A program made the position numbers and the translations under genes. A DNA stretch of 64,000 nucleotides from Setoptus koraiensis (taxonomy: Eukaryota > Arthropoda), in the NCBI GenBank assembly GCA_048013815.1, contig CM106586.1:10664001-10728000 (forward strand). Reading direction: 5' to 3'. Numbering within the stretch: position 1 is the first letter of the stretch; each line of letters begins with the position of its first letter. Of this stretch, positions 42,301-53,330 are shown one piece after another. The notes beneath the pieces are model-generated. The model saw only the letters and a list, made by a program, of their open reading frames with translations. It was not told where the DNA came from and searched no databases.

Positions 42301-43500
42301 AACTTGGCGCTCATTCATCTCACTTAAACTGGAGCTCACAGTTCACAATTGAGTGACACTGGCATATATCAAATTTCGATCCGATAATAATTGAGATTTT
42401 TCGTACATTTGGTTCGCTATCACTATCATTCAGCACTCATTTGTTCATTGAGAAAAATCTTTCAATTTCGTCTTTCCATTCTGAGTGAGTGAAGTTAATT
42501 TCGTTGAAAATGTACAAATGGGTAAATCTGGTCTAAACGTATATCGTACGTGACGTACGTTACGTCTCAAACAATATATCTAGTCATGATTTGCGCTGAT
42601 GCGAACTTTCAATGTTGTTTTCATACAACAAGAAATGAATAAGAAAATGATAAGCACCGATCGGCGTGCAGCTTGTCTGGTGGGTCACACTGGTTTTGTT
42701 GCAGTAGGGCGCCCTAATGGTGCTGATGGTGATGTTTGCATAAGGATAAGTGGTTTTCCGTTATTGTAAAAGACTTGGGGGCATCTTTAGCGGCACAGTT
42801 GAGTTTTCGCCTACACAACATGTATATGACAATGTAAGATAATGAGATTCTTCTAAATATCATTATCTCAGCTACTACTTTGTTGAGTTGATCCTCACTG
42901 AATGGGCGAAAAACCATTTTACAGCGGGTCCACCTAAGCCCGGCTGAAATAAATAGCTGCGAGTCAAAAATTTTAGCTAGTCAAAAATATTAGCTAGTCA
43001 GTATTCATGAGATCGGACGATGGCACCATTCTGCACATCAACTAGATTTGGCTTTACGATACCGCGATGCCAAGTGCGCTCTTCGCAATTCCGATTGAGT
43101 CTTATGAATTTCCTGGTAAATATCTCAACTTTTGGATTGTAATAGTGAAACTGGCGCGTCGCAGCTTAGCCACGATTCACTGGCCTCTCCTCTTCTGGAG
43201 CGAAGGACATAAATAATGTTATCTGGCGGTTTATGCAAAAGCTGCGCCGAGATTAACAGTTTATATATGAGTTTTTGTTGCCGATTCAATTTAAATTCAC
43301 TCACACTTTATCGGGTTTCTATTAAGAGGATTATAATTACGAGACGAACGGCTGCTGTTGACTGTTGCTGGCTTGCTTTTATTATGGCCCGGATATCGGT
43401 TGTGGTGCGCTGGCGAGCTGGCCGATTTTCACTTTCATTGTTGATAAAAATGGATATTGTCAAGCCACAGTGATAACAGATAATCAACGATAATATCTTT
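39301..43500. other. AT-rich island inside the desert
   Basis: About 4 kb of AT-rich sequence between the two GC-rich blocks, similar in composition to the genic ends of the window. It contains a CA microsatellite near 40100, one exon-like segment (40439-40541) and several short open frames on the minus strand between 41475 and 41974 with protein-like composition but no family I can name. Confidence 0.5.
40439..40541 (+). other. Exon-like segment, unassigned
   Basis: A pyrimidine/T-rich stretch ending in ATAG precedes it and GTATGT follows it. Only one frame is open across the 103 bases and it reads as a natural-looking peptide (YVNGLLDQLPEGEKHILF, then RHQQDIKLACGGQKLP). No partner exons were found, and I do not recognise the protein. 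Chance is quite possible. Confidence 0.25.
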
Positions 43501-44076
43501 TCATCATTTTTTCATGCAGGCATTCCTGTAGCCGGGCGGCCGAAAGGTGAACGCCTCGCAATGATGAGAACTCGCTTTTTGTTGGCACATTCAAAACAAT
43601 AAGCGGCTTCGAGAGGCTCTGGCACCGGAGCTCGATGATCAGCATAATGTTTCATTTGCAGCCACTTGCTCGCCGGCCGCCGCCCGAAAAGGAAGTGGCA
43701 ATATATTGATATAATGAGATTTGGCGCACACACACACAGCTCAGCTTAGAGATTTGGCGCGAGGCGCCGCAAAGCCGAACTTTGATTGGATGGGCGCCAA
43801 CAGCGCGCCAGTCTCTCTAGTCTGGCTAGCGGGCCAAGCGAGCGAAAAAATACTAGCTCCAGCCGGATATTATTATTGCGAATATAATTCTCGATTCAGC
43901 TGCTTTCGGCGCCAAAGCGTTGGGTTAATTTTGACTACATTGCGCACATTTGGGGCGCGTTTTCTTTTTTTGTTTCGCACGCGCACAATATTTTATTTTG
44001 TGCGTTTGTTGACTTAATGCCAATGCCATAATGTATAAATGCTGAACGGAAGGATCATAATTGCACCATACACACC

Positions 44077-44098
44077 TGCAGCAGCAGCAGCAGCAGCA
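44077..44098. repeat. (CAG)n microsatellite
   Basis: Seven CAG units after CCTG. Confidence 0.9.
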
Positions 44099-44333
44099 CC
44101 CACTGCGACTCTCCAGTGTTTATCGTGTGTCAGATGCTGGAGACACCTCGCACACGGCTGCTGCCCGTGAGAGCCGTCAACCGGAAGTGGGCATCGTACG
44201 CGTGAGAAGTGTCTGTCAGAGCTGCAAACATGGTCACAGTGCAGTTTGCAGGTAGCGGCCATTGGACAGGTGACAGCATTAACTGGCTGGTGGTGCTGTT
44301 TTCGGGGCGAGATTTCGTCCGTGCTCAGAAAAA

Positions 44334-44403
44334 CAGCGCCCGAAAAACAGCGCCCGAAAAACAGCGCCCGAAAAACAGCGCCAGAAAAACGACGCCAGAA
44401 AAA
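44334..44403. repeat. 14-bp minisatellite with CCGAAAAA core
   Basis: Five units of CAGCGCCCGAAAAA; the last two carry substitutions. Confidence 0.93.
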
Positions 44404-45560
44404 CAAGAGCCGACCGGCTAGTTTTGGCACTCAGTTTCGTGCATTCTGGAGCGAGTGTCGTGTGACAGATTGCGACGTGCCGGTGAGAAACACTGCAAAC
44501 ATATTTTCGTTACATGATTTAAGTGAGTGGTGGTAAACAATGGTCGCAACTCGCAAGAAAACGCGCCACAATGGCGACTTGCAACTTAAAACTCGACCGA
44601 AACGCAAGTTGTCACAGTCCAGTGTGTTTCGGCCGCACAATCCGAGCCGCAGTGGCTATTTCTGTCTCGCTTGACACACTGTCCTGGGCGATATCGGCCA
44701 GCCGATATTGTCAACCGATAGCCGCGGCCAGCCAGCCAGCCAGCCGCGACAATGCCGAGTGCCGACGGACCCACTTGCTGCGCTTAAGCCGGAATTGCCA
44801 GCCGGCCGGCCGGCCGGCGAGCTTGCCAGACAATCGCCTCGCTGGGTGTTTTATCCGCCGCTAATTGATGAGTGCGGCGGCGGCCGCTGAAAAGCTCCAT
44901 CGAATCGAATTGAATCTAGTGCTCGCCGGGCCCCCCACTTGATAATCTCGCATGTGCGACAAGCATGTATTAATGCGCGCGCGTGTGTGTGTGTGTGTCT
45001 ATACAGACACCAACGCAAAGTGGGCCCCAAAAACAACAACCACCACAACATGACATTGCCGAATGACAAGCACTCAATCTCACAAATGTCGCAGCCAATG
45101 TCGAACAATGGTCCCCACCAACATTCCAAGCCGCACAGTGTGTGCACCTGAAATTACAACACCGGCCGAGCAGAATAACGCAATAACAATTGTTGGTGGT
45201 GCCACAACGTGATCGCTGCGGTGTTTACATGACATGTGTCACAACTCGCCGCTCCGGCGTTTGTCTAAAGTGCACTAGCCAATCTCAACAATTGGGGCCC
45301 GGTGTTCTGTTACCCGCCATTGGAGAAGCCATGGGCGAAGAAGACACGTCGGTGGCAATTTAATGCGCCTGCACCTGCTATCTTCTTGCTCACAGTGGTC
45401 TAGTCGAGCCGGCGACAATTGGCTGCCCGGTCTATATATAGTCGCACGATTGCGCATACGATTGCTAATAGCGAGATTCCATAGACCGCCCAGCTGGGCC
45501 GTGCCGAACGTTTAGCGGAGCCCGGAAAAATTGGACAAGTGCCGAAAGCTCGTTGGGAAG

Positions 45561-45775
45561 AATTCGGAAAGGTTCGGATAAATGTTCGGGCGGTTCGGAG
45601 GGGTTCGGATGAGAATTCGGAGGCGTTCGGAGAGGTTCGGGGCGATTCGGATAAAATTTCGGAAGGGTTCGGAGACTCGGATGAAAGTTCGGAAGGGTTC
45701 GGAGGATTTCGGAAGGGTTCGGAGGATTTCGGAAGGGTTCGGAAAGGTTCGCGAGGGTTCGCAAGGGTTCGGGAG
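45561..45775. repeat. TTCGG-core minisatellite
   Basis: Eighteen TTCGG words in about 215 bases at 7-17 base spacing, mostly GGTTCGGA units, plus degenerate TTCGC copies at the right. It creates Pro-rich open frames on the minus strand and Glu/Arg-rich ones on the plus strand. Confidence 0.93.
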
Positions 45776-46869
45776 GAGGGCCGAAAATTGAGAGAATCGA
45801 GATAATTGTGAAGCGTGGCCAGGGGCAGATCTGCAAAAATACGTCGAGCAACATTTAGAGTGGCAGAGATTTAAGTGCTGCCACTCTCCATTCTTCCTGT
45901 TCGTCGGCCCTGGAAGCCAATGGCCAATCGGCGGACGCCTTGGGTGCCTGCGCCGCATCATTGTTGTCGCGCCAGCGTCGATCGTCGCCAGCCGAAATTT
46001 CATTCCGAACGTTCGGATGTTTTGATGTTCGGCTGCTCGGCTGTTCGGACGCCCGAACGTTCGACAATCGGTTCACCTGGGCTCTGCTGAGGGGCCCCGT
46101 GCATTGAGCCGACCGGCAGAGGCAGTGCGTTATGCGAAATAGAACTATTTCGCAACTTGGACGCATCGATTATGCCGACAGCCCGTACACTGTGTGAATC
46201 GTGGCCCCCGTCGTCGGTTGCTGCCATCGTCGGGTTGGCTGTGATGAGCCAATCGGCGACAAGTAGATCATTTAATCAATGGGTTGAGTTGCGAGCCACC
46301 TAACGCTCACCTACAGCATCCGATTGCACTCTCGATGTGACCTTAATCTCTCACAGTCATTCGTTAATGATAGACTCGCCGCGCGCGTTCCGCTGACTGG
46401 GGCCGGTGCCCCGGTCGACATTGCGGGTGCCGCGTCGCCGGCATTACCGGCGCTATTTTGCTTTTTTGGGGGCCCATTTGAAAAGAGCTCTGCCACTCAC
46501 AACTGCACTGGCTCGCTCGCTCTCCTGGGTGCGCGATACACCCACGAGAGAGCCGCATAAAAGACGAACTGGTGAGTGTATGGCCAGAGACACCTCCTCT
46601 TATCCAGTGGTGCGAGTGCCTTGCACGCCACTAAGTCTGGCCCCCAGCCTGGGGCAATGTGCGTAATAATATCACACACTCACACTGCAATGTCGCTGTT
46701 GTTGTTGTCTACCTGTTCGCTCCATCACCGACCAAGACACCGACTAACAAACTCACCGTTTTGTTTTCGGCATTTGCCGAGCCGAGCCAGCGAGCCGCGT
46801 TTAGCCGAGTTTAGCCGGTTTCGGTCGCTTTCAGCCAGTTTTAGCCAGCCAGTGTTCGAGTATCCGAGT

Positions 46870-46925
46870 ATTGCCAGTATTGCCGGTGTTGCCGGTGTTG
46901 CCGGTGTTGCCGGTGTTGCCAGTAT
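46870..46925. repeat. 9-bp minisatellite
   Basis: About six units of TTGCCGGTG, with variants at both ends. Confidence 0.9.
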
Positions 46926-47218
46926 TGGAGTGGTCCGCTTGAACGAGCATCCACATTATTGATACACACAACTGCCAGCCAGCCAGCCAGCTATCTGCGT
47001 GTAGCTCGCATCTGACGGCGCGAAAGAGCAAATGTATTCAGTCAGTCATTCAGTCATCCATAGACACTAACTCTGTCAGAGAGGCCCCGGCGATAGACTG
47101 AGCACAAATATAAGCGCAACAAACAATAAGCTCGTGTCGACACATGTGATGCACTGATTATACACAGGCTATCTCGGGCTTGCCATCGCTTCCTCTATCG
47201 GGCCCCATCGTGAACCCT

Positions 47219-47274
47219 CCCCATTCTGTGTGCCCCATTCTGTGTGCCCCATTCTGTGTGCCCCATTCTGTATG
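47219..47274. repeat. 14-bp minisatellite
   Basis: Four units of CCCCATTCTGTGTG. Confidence 0.92.
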
Positions 47275-50014
47275 CTCTATTTTGGGTGATCTATGGCCGT
47301 ATACACGCATACTGCGCCCATTGCTACCGATTTCGGGCCATATATGAAGATTGGCGAATCAATCAAATGAGCATGCCAGCTCTGCATTATAAAGATTGAA
47401 TTTCGTCAGTTGGTGGCGTTAGCGAAACAATGATTTGAAATCATGTTATCGGTTTTCGCACACACCAAATGTTGTTGTTGTTGTTGTTGTCGTCGCTGTG
47501 TATGCTAATGTCTATTCGACAGTCTATTATGCCGTGCTCGCTCGCCAAATACATTTCTAACTCGTATACGATAATCGTATAATACAATGAGCACAAAATT
47601 GGTAAAGATGGATATGGTATGCTGGTATTCGCCAGCACGTCGTTGTGAATGTCAATGCAAAATATCCATCAATGGATATTATTATTATGATTATGGTTTT
47701 GGAAATTTTGCAAAGTTCAGCCGCTGCTCCGCCTGCTACCGCCTGCGATAATCGATCTGGCGCCAAAATTCCGCCCGAACACGAAACACACAGTCTGTTT
47801 GTGACAGGCTGTTCGCAGATTCCTCAAATTCACGCGTGAATCGAGGAGGCGAAATTGCCCTGTTGTGTGTGAAACATAAAACGATCATGCGATCAAGATA
47901 GATGGCGATGGTTTCGTTTAAATATCAGCTCAGCTTCTCTCTCAGGTAGCCATTCTGCTGCTATAAATAGACAACGAAGGCTCGCCCACTTGGCATTGTT
48001 TTGCCAAGTATACACAGATTGCGGCTCGAAGTAGCGCGCAGTGCCAGTTCGACTGGCGTCGAAATCAAACTGGCTCCTTCGACAAGTTTTCAGGTGAGCC
48101 GAAATTCTAATGGCGAGGCGTTCGCTGCAGAAATATCGCAGTGAATGACACAAAAAGCGAACCCCTCAAGCCGAAAATGAGTCTCAAGTGAGCGTTGGCG
48201 ACTTCAATCAGAATTAGCTTGCCAGCTCGCAAGGTGATCAGTCAAGCTTGACGCGCGTTAACTGGCCCCAACGATGACCGTGCACCAGTGTAATCGATAT
48301 GTAATATAACGGGGCCATCATCCGTGGCGCACAATCAGTTGGCAAATTGCCGGCTCGTTCGCGCCAAATTTCGCCATTCGTGATATACGTCGCCTATTGT
48401 TTGTCGGCCCGTCTAAATCGCTGGTCGTCGGCCCGTCTAAATCGCTGGCGGTCGGCCGGTAGGCGGCCAGCTAAACTGTCCACTTGCTGGAGGACAATTG
48501 ATAAGTTTGGCTCGCACCGCTGCAAAATCGGCGAGCTGGCAAAAATACAACCAGAAACAGTGGGACAGGCAACGAACAAGAGCCCGGCCTTCGGATACCG
48601 GCGATTGATGATGCGACAAGACAATCAACGGCGTGATTTCGGACTTTGTTGTTTCTGGCGTTGTTGTCGTCGTTGTTGTTGTTGTTGTCGTCGTGGTTGT
48701 TGTTTTTATTGTTAGTGTTGTTGTTGTCGCTTGGAGTGTGTGTCATTTCGTAGTGGGCGCAGCAGAGTAGAAACGTTGTTTCTGTCGGCGGCCGGGCACA
48801 GCTCGTGTTACACGAGAGAAAATTTCATCGGAATTAAACACACTGTGAGAACATGTGACAACAACAACAACAAGCAAGAATGGCGCTGATTGAATAGCGA
48901 ACGTTTGGGCCGCATTTCGGGGCCAAATGGCTGCAGTTTGCAGCGGAGTTGTGGCCACTTTCGTGATCATTCGATTCGGCGCAGCCTGCCTTGGTGGTCA
49001 ACTCGATTATTTATCGCGACTATCGTTAGGGTCATTAGGGCGATCAGTGGCGAGTGCTGCGCCAGCAGCAATTACCTGGCCAAAAGAGCAGTCGGCACAC
49101 AGTTGGTGGCAAGGCCGCTTTTGTCCGCTGTTTTTTGCTTTTGCCCCACGGGACTAAATGGGGCCCATTTCCAACAGGCTGCCCTCTGGCTGAAATTGCA
49201 ACCGAGTGATTACAGTATGCAACTGTGTATGTCGAACTGTTGTTCGTTCGAATGAAGCTCGACAAAAGTCGCCCAGGCAATTCAGGCCCAGGCCAGAAAC
49301 AATAGTTACAAAAAAGGAGCCCCATGCAAAGTTCAAGACCGCCATCATGTAGCTTGCGCGCCCACTTTCGGCCCTGAGTGGCTGGCTCTCTTCCGGCTTT
49401 CAAAATCGCCACGCATTTCGGTAATGTTCGGTAGAGTTTCTCTGTTGGTATAATTAGCCCCGATGGCGATGACTTGAGGCCCCGTTGGAGCCGTATCCGG
49501 TGCGAGGAGTGCCAGTGAGAAATTGTGGCTGCTTTTTGAGTGGCACAAAACCGGTCAAAAACAAACTGGCTCTCTCTCTCTCAAATTCAATTAGATAATA
49601 ATGATAACGACGTCAAAAATATCCGCCAAAGAGAACGCGATAATTGGCGTCGCGACGGGCTCACGGGTTAACATGTAAGCTAAACTGTGTGTGTTGACAA
49701 TGTTCCTGTGGGCGCAATATGTCGCCGATATGTCGCCGATATGAGGCAATTGTGCAATTGGGGCCGTTCAGCAATTGTTTTGCCTTAGACAGCCAGCCGA
49801 TGGTAATGTGAGGGAAAAACGTTTTCTGTCACAAGCATAACAGTTGGCCGTTTGAGCAGAGTTGATGCAGAGTTATTGGTTGCGGCATACGGACAACGCT
49901 GGTGTGTCGAGCATCTCGTCTCTAGCGGAGGTGCCGCACCTGAACGAACGATATCACCTAAATGAAGCGGGCCCCTAGGCTAAACAAAATATTCGGGGGC
50001 CGGCGCTGTTTCCC

Positions 50015-50086
50015 GGCAACAACAACAGCAGCGGCAACAACGACAGCAGCGGCAACAACAACAGCAGCGGCAACAACAACAGCAGC
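50015..50086. repeat. 18-bp minisatellite
   Basis: Four units of GGCAACAACAACAGCAGC, one with a single substitution. Confidence 0.95.
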
Positions 50087-51353
50087 GGCAGCGGCGGCAA
50101 ATTGAACATTTCAATTCATTAACCATGCATAACTGATGATAGGTGATGTGTTTGTAACTTACAAATTGTAAGTGTACGCGGGCCTCGCCCATTCGCACGG
50201 TGGACGCATTTTTATCGGACGAGGTGGTGAGACACGAAAGAACAATAGCGAACGAATTGATTAAGCGATTGGTCGAGGAACAAGCGCGCCAAAACGGGGC
50301 CAGATGGATGGATTGGGGCCGAGCGGATCAAAGAATATGACAAATTAACAAGAGCGGCAGAGTGACAGTTGTCAATTAACAAAGGGCCCAGGTCTGTTTG
50401 GGGCCTGTTCCGGGAATTGGCATAAGTACAAGTTCATCATCTCATTACTATTCTGTTGTTTTGCTGCACTCTGTTGTTGTGCATATATACGCTCGCATTA
50501 TCATGCACATCGTTGCGCACATGGCCTCAATCTCCTGATTGGCCGGTGACAATTGTATCGTTGGGTCATTCGTTTTATCGGCCCGATTTCGTCAGCCGAT
50601 AAGCGCAAGCAGACACACGACGACGAAAAGAAGCCGCTCAGCGAGTTCGGGGCTCTCGAGAGCGCCAATCAGCATAGGATGAAGAACATGTTGTCGCATG
50701 TTCTTGCAGAATAATTTCGTCGGACAATTCCGCTGAGCCTTAATTAGCTGTGAGCTTGCGGGAATTTTCAATTGGCTGGCGCGCAGCCCCAAGCTTGTGA
50801 CTCACAAGTTGTGGGGCCATGATTGAATTGTCGTTAAATCGTGTAGAGTTCACTCTAAATTAAGTGACACACACACACACACAGCAATTGAAATGATTTT
50901 TCTTTCTGGGCGCGGCACACCGAAATGGCTACCGTTATGGCTGGCAGCCGAACAGAAAAACCCAGTCTTTTTTCAGAGTGGCCATTTCGGCGATCGATTT
51001 TGGCCGGCGACCTGTTATTGTTGTTGTGCCACAAACGAAAAATTACCGATCGCAAAATCTAAACCAACTCGATCAGTTGGTATTGGCCATTTCGAACGGC
51101 GAACCGGCAATTTGGACAAGCAACTGGAAATTTCGCCCAGACCAGCCCCTCAATTGAATGAAAACTGAAAAATGGGGCCGCGAGCGGCGAAACGAGCGCC
51201 TTGCTTTGAGCTCAACAGTATCGACTCGATACTGCGGCCCCGAAATGAGAGTTTCGCCTGATCGATGGTAACGAGCAAGGCGAGCGACCTGGATTTTTGA
51301 TTGTTTTTGGGCCTGTGTTTTCGTGGCTCCAGTTCGCTGTCCGCCCCCGACTC

Positions 51354-51401
51354 CGCAATGGCCGCTTTCGCCCGGTCGACCGGGCAAAAGCGGCCATTGC
51401 G
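51354..51401. repeat. 48-bp near-perfect palindrome
   Basis: Arms of 24 bases with no spacer and 23 of 24 positions paired; the centre is GGTC|GACC and the single mismatch is 9 bases from the centre. Confidence 0.95.
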
Positions 51402-52055
51402 CTCGTCACACAAGAGCGTGATCTAATTTGTTTCATTAATTTCGGGCCCAAACAACAAGCTAACGAGACCTTGCCGAAGATTGCGGCAGCGGCCCAAACA
51501 ATTTTGCATGTAGCGCAATTGGCACCGCAAGCTCGTCGATCGCATTACCGGCGACCGCTAGGTGCCCCCGGCTGGCCGATGGGCGAGTTGCGAGCGGCAC
51601 CTGATGTTTAAATCATCGCAAGTGTCGTGTCGTGTTGCCAATACGCAATATTGGCCCGCTGAAAAGAACAATATGGCGCGTCACAATGCAAGTTGGCGCC
51701 ATAAATCACGGCCCCAACGTGTGCGGTGTCTGTATTATACAGACTATATGTCTGAATAGGTCGCTACTGGGTCGTGACTGGCGGCTTCAAAACGATGAAA
51801 AGAGGATCCGTTGGAATTTTTTCTTCGTTTTATACAAATTCTTTGCGCGCACACAGACACACAAAACCACTTTTCGGCACAATAGTTGTTAGTTTGGGAA
51901 CAGTGTATTAGAGACAGCGTTCGCAAATGTGTGTTGCGTAATGCTCAAATGAAATAATCTTTTGTTGTTTCCTTTTTGCTATCTCTACGCTGCTGCCGCT
52001 GCTGTTGTAAGTTGTAGTTGTCGTTGTTGTGGCTGGCGAGGTTGCTGCGGTTGGC

Positions 52056-52109
52056 GTTGTTGCTGGCGGTGCGGTTGTTGCTGGTGGTGCGGTTGTTGCT
52101 GGTGGTGCG
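52056..52109. repeat. 18-bp minisatellite
   Basis: Three units of GTTGTTGCTGGTGGTGCG with one variant base. Confidence 0.93.
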
Positions 52110-52330
52110 GTTGCGGCCGGCCAGTGTTTGCCAGTGTTTAAACGGCTGTGTCGCGCGGGGCCCCTTGTTTCGGTTCGGACTCTTGCTCGCCTTATGCCGA
52201 CTGGCTCGTCAGTCGGCCACTGGGGGCGACACTATGCCAACTGTGCCGAAAATGAACATTGAAAAATAAATGTTCATGAATATTCAATTGATTACCGTGA
52301 GTGCGCCAAGACGCCGCTGGCCTTTTATTG

Positions 52331-52368
52331 GGCCTCACATCGGCCTTTTATTAGGCCGATGTGAGGCC
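52331..52368. repeat. Perfect 16-bp hairpin
   Basis: GGCCTCACATCGGCCT and its exact complement around a 6-base loop TTTATT. Confidence 0.93.
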
Positions 52369-52514
52369 TGGCAGCGAGCGGGCCCGTTGAGGCCCGGCCC
52401 TGAGCGGGCCCCGGCAAGCATAGCCTAGGGTGACGTTGTCGCCAAATATACATAGCCTGTATAAAGCTGTATAAATTTAACGATCTTTGCGCGCCGGCAA
52501 TAATCTTGCTGGCC

Positions 52515-52636
52515 GCGGCACAATATGACAGCGGCACAATATGACAGCGGCACAATATGACAGCGGCACAATATGGCAGCGGCACAATATGACAGCGGCA
52601 CAATATAACAGTGGCACAATATAACAGCGGCACAAT
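52515..52636. repeat. 16-bp minisatellite
   Basis: About 7.6 units of GCGGCACAATATGACA with few substitutions. There are no spacers, so it is not a CRISPR array. Confidence 0.96.
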
Positions 52637-53274
52637 GGCCGGCGCTCCGGAGTCATGGGCGCCACGAAACAGTGGCCGGCAACGGGAGTCGGAAGGCCGG
52701 CTCAGCTGTTTCCGGCCCGACGGCCGGTTCGAGGGGCCCCAATCGAGAGCTGCCGGGCGTGCGGCGCGCGACTCGAGCTTGCAAATGCCCATGTGGCCCA
52801 TGTGGCCCGCGTCGGCCCGTGTCGGGCCGCGTCGCGGCCCGCCAATCAAGCGACCCGCGCGCTGATTCGAGATGGCGGCCCGATAAGCCACACAGTCTGT
52901 GCAGTGTGCAGATAATCGTGTCGCGGGCGGCTTATGGCGTGTGACCGCAACTTAGATTGACACCAGTCAACCCCATCATACAAGTTGTACACACGCACCG
53001 CACAAGATAGATTAGCGGGCGCCCCCCTCCCCCCCCGCCGGATTACACAACAGTTATCCAGTGCGTGTATATTTGCATATATTCGTGTTTAGCCGAGTTG
53101 TTGTGCCGAGATATGGCGGCCCCTTGTGACAGCATGCGACAATCGATGTGTGAATAATCACGCCGATATCATGTAACATGACTTATGTTACATAAGCGAG
53201 CCGGCCGATAATTTAATCATCGTCGCGGGCGGCCGGTGCGGCCATCGGGCAGCCGCCGGACCGGCTAAATTCGA

Positions 53275-53330
53275 CAGTCTCCATTCGGCAGTCTCCATTC
53301 GGCAGTCTCAGTTCGACAGTCTCAATTCGG
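53275..53330. repeat. 14-bp minisatellite with TTCGG core
   Basis: Four units of CAGTCTCCATTCGG; units 3 and 4 have one or two changes. Confidence 0.93.

Noticed and set aside
45465-46003. Pro-rich minus-strand frames
   Set aside because: Created by the TTCGG array read in the other direction.
52515-52636. CRISPR-like regular repeat
   Set aside because: The units are contiguous, with no spacers, and the genome is eukaryotic.
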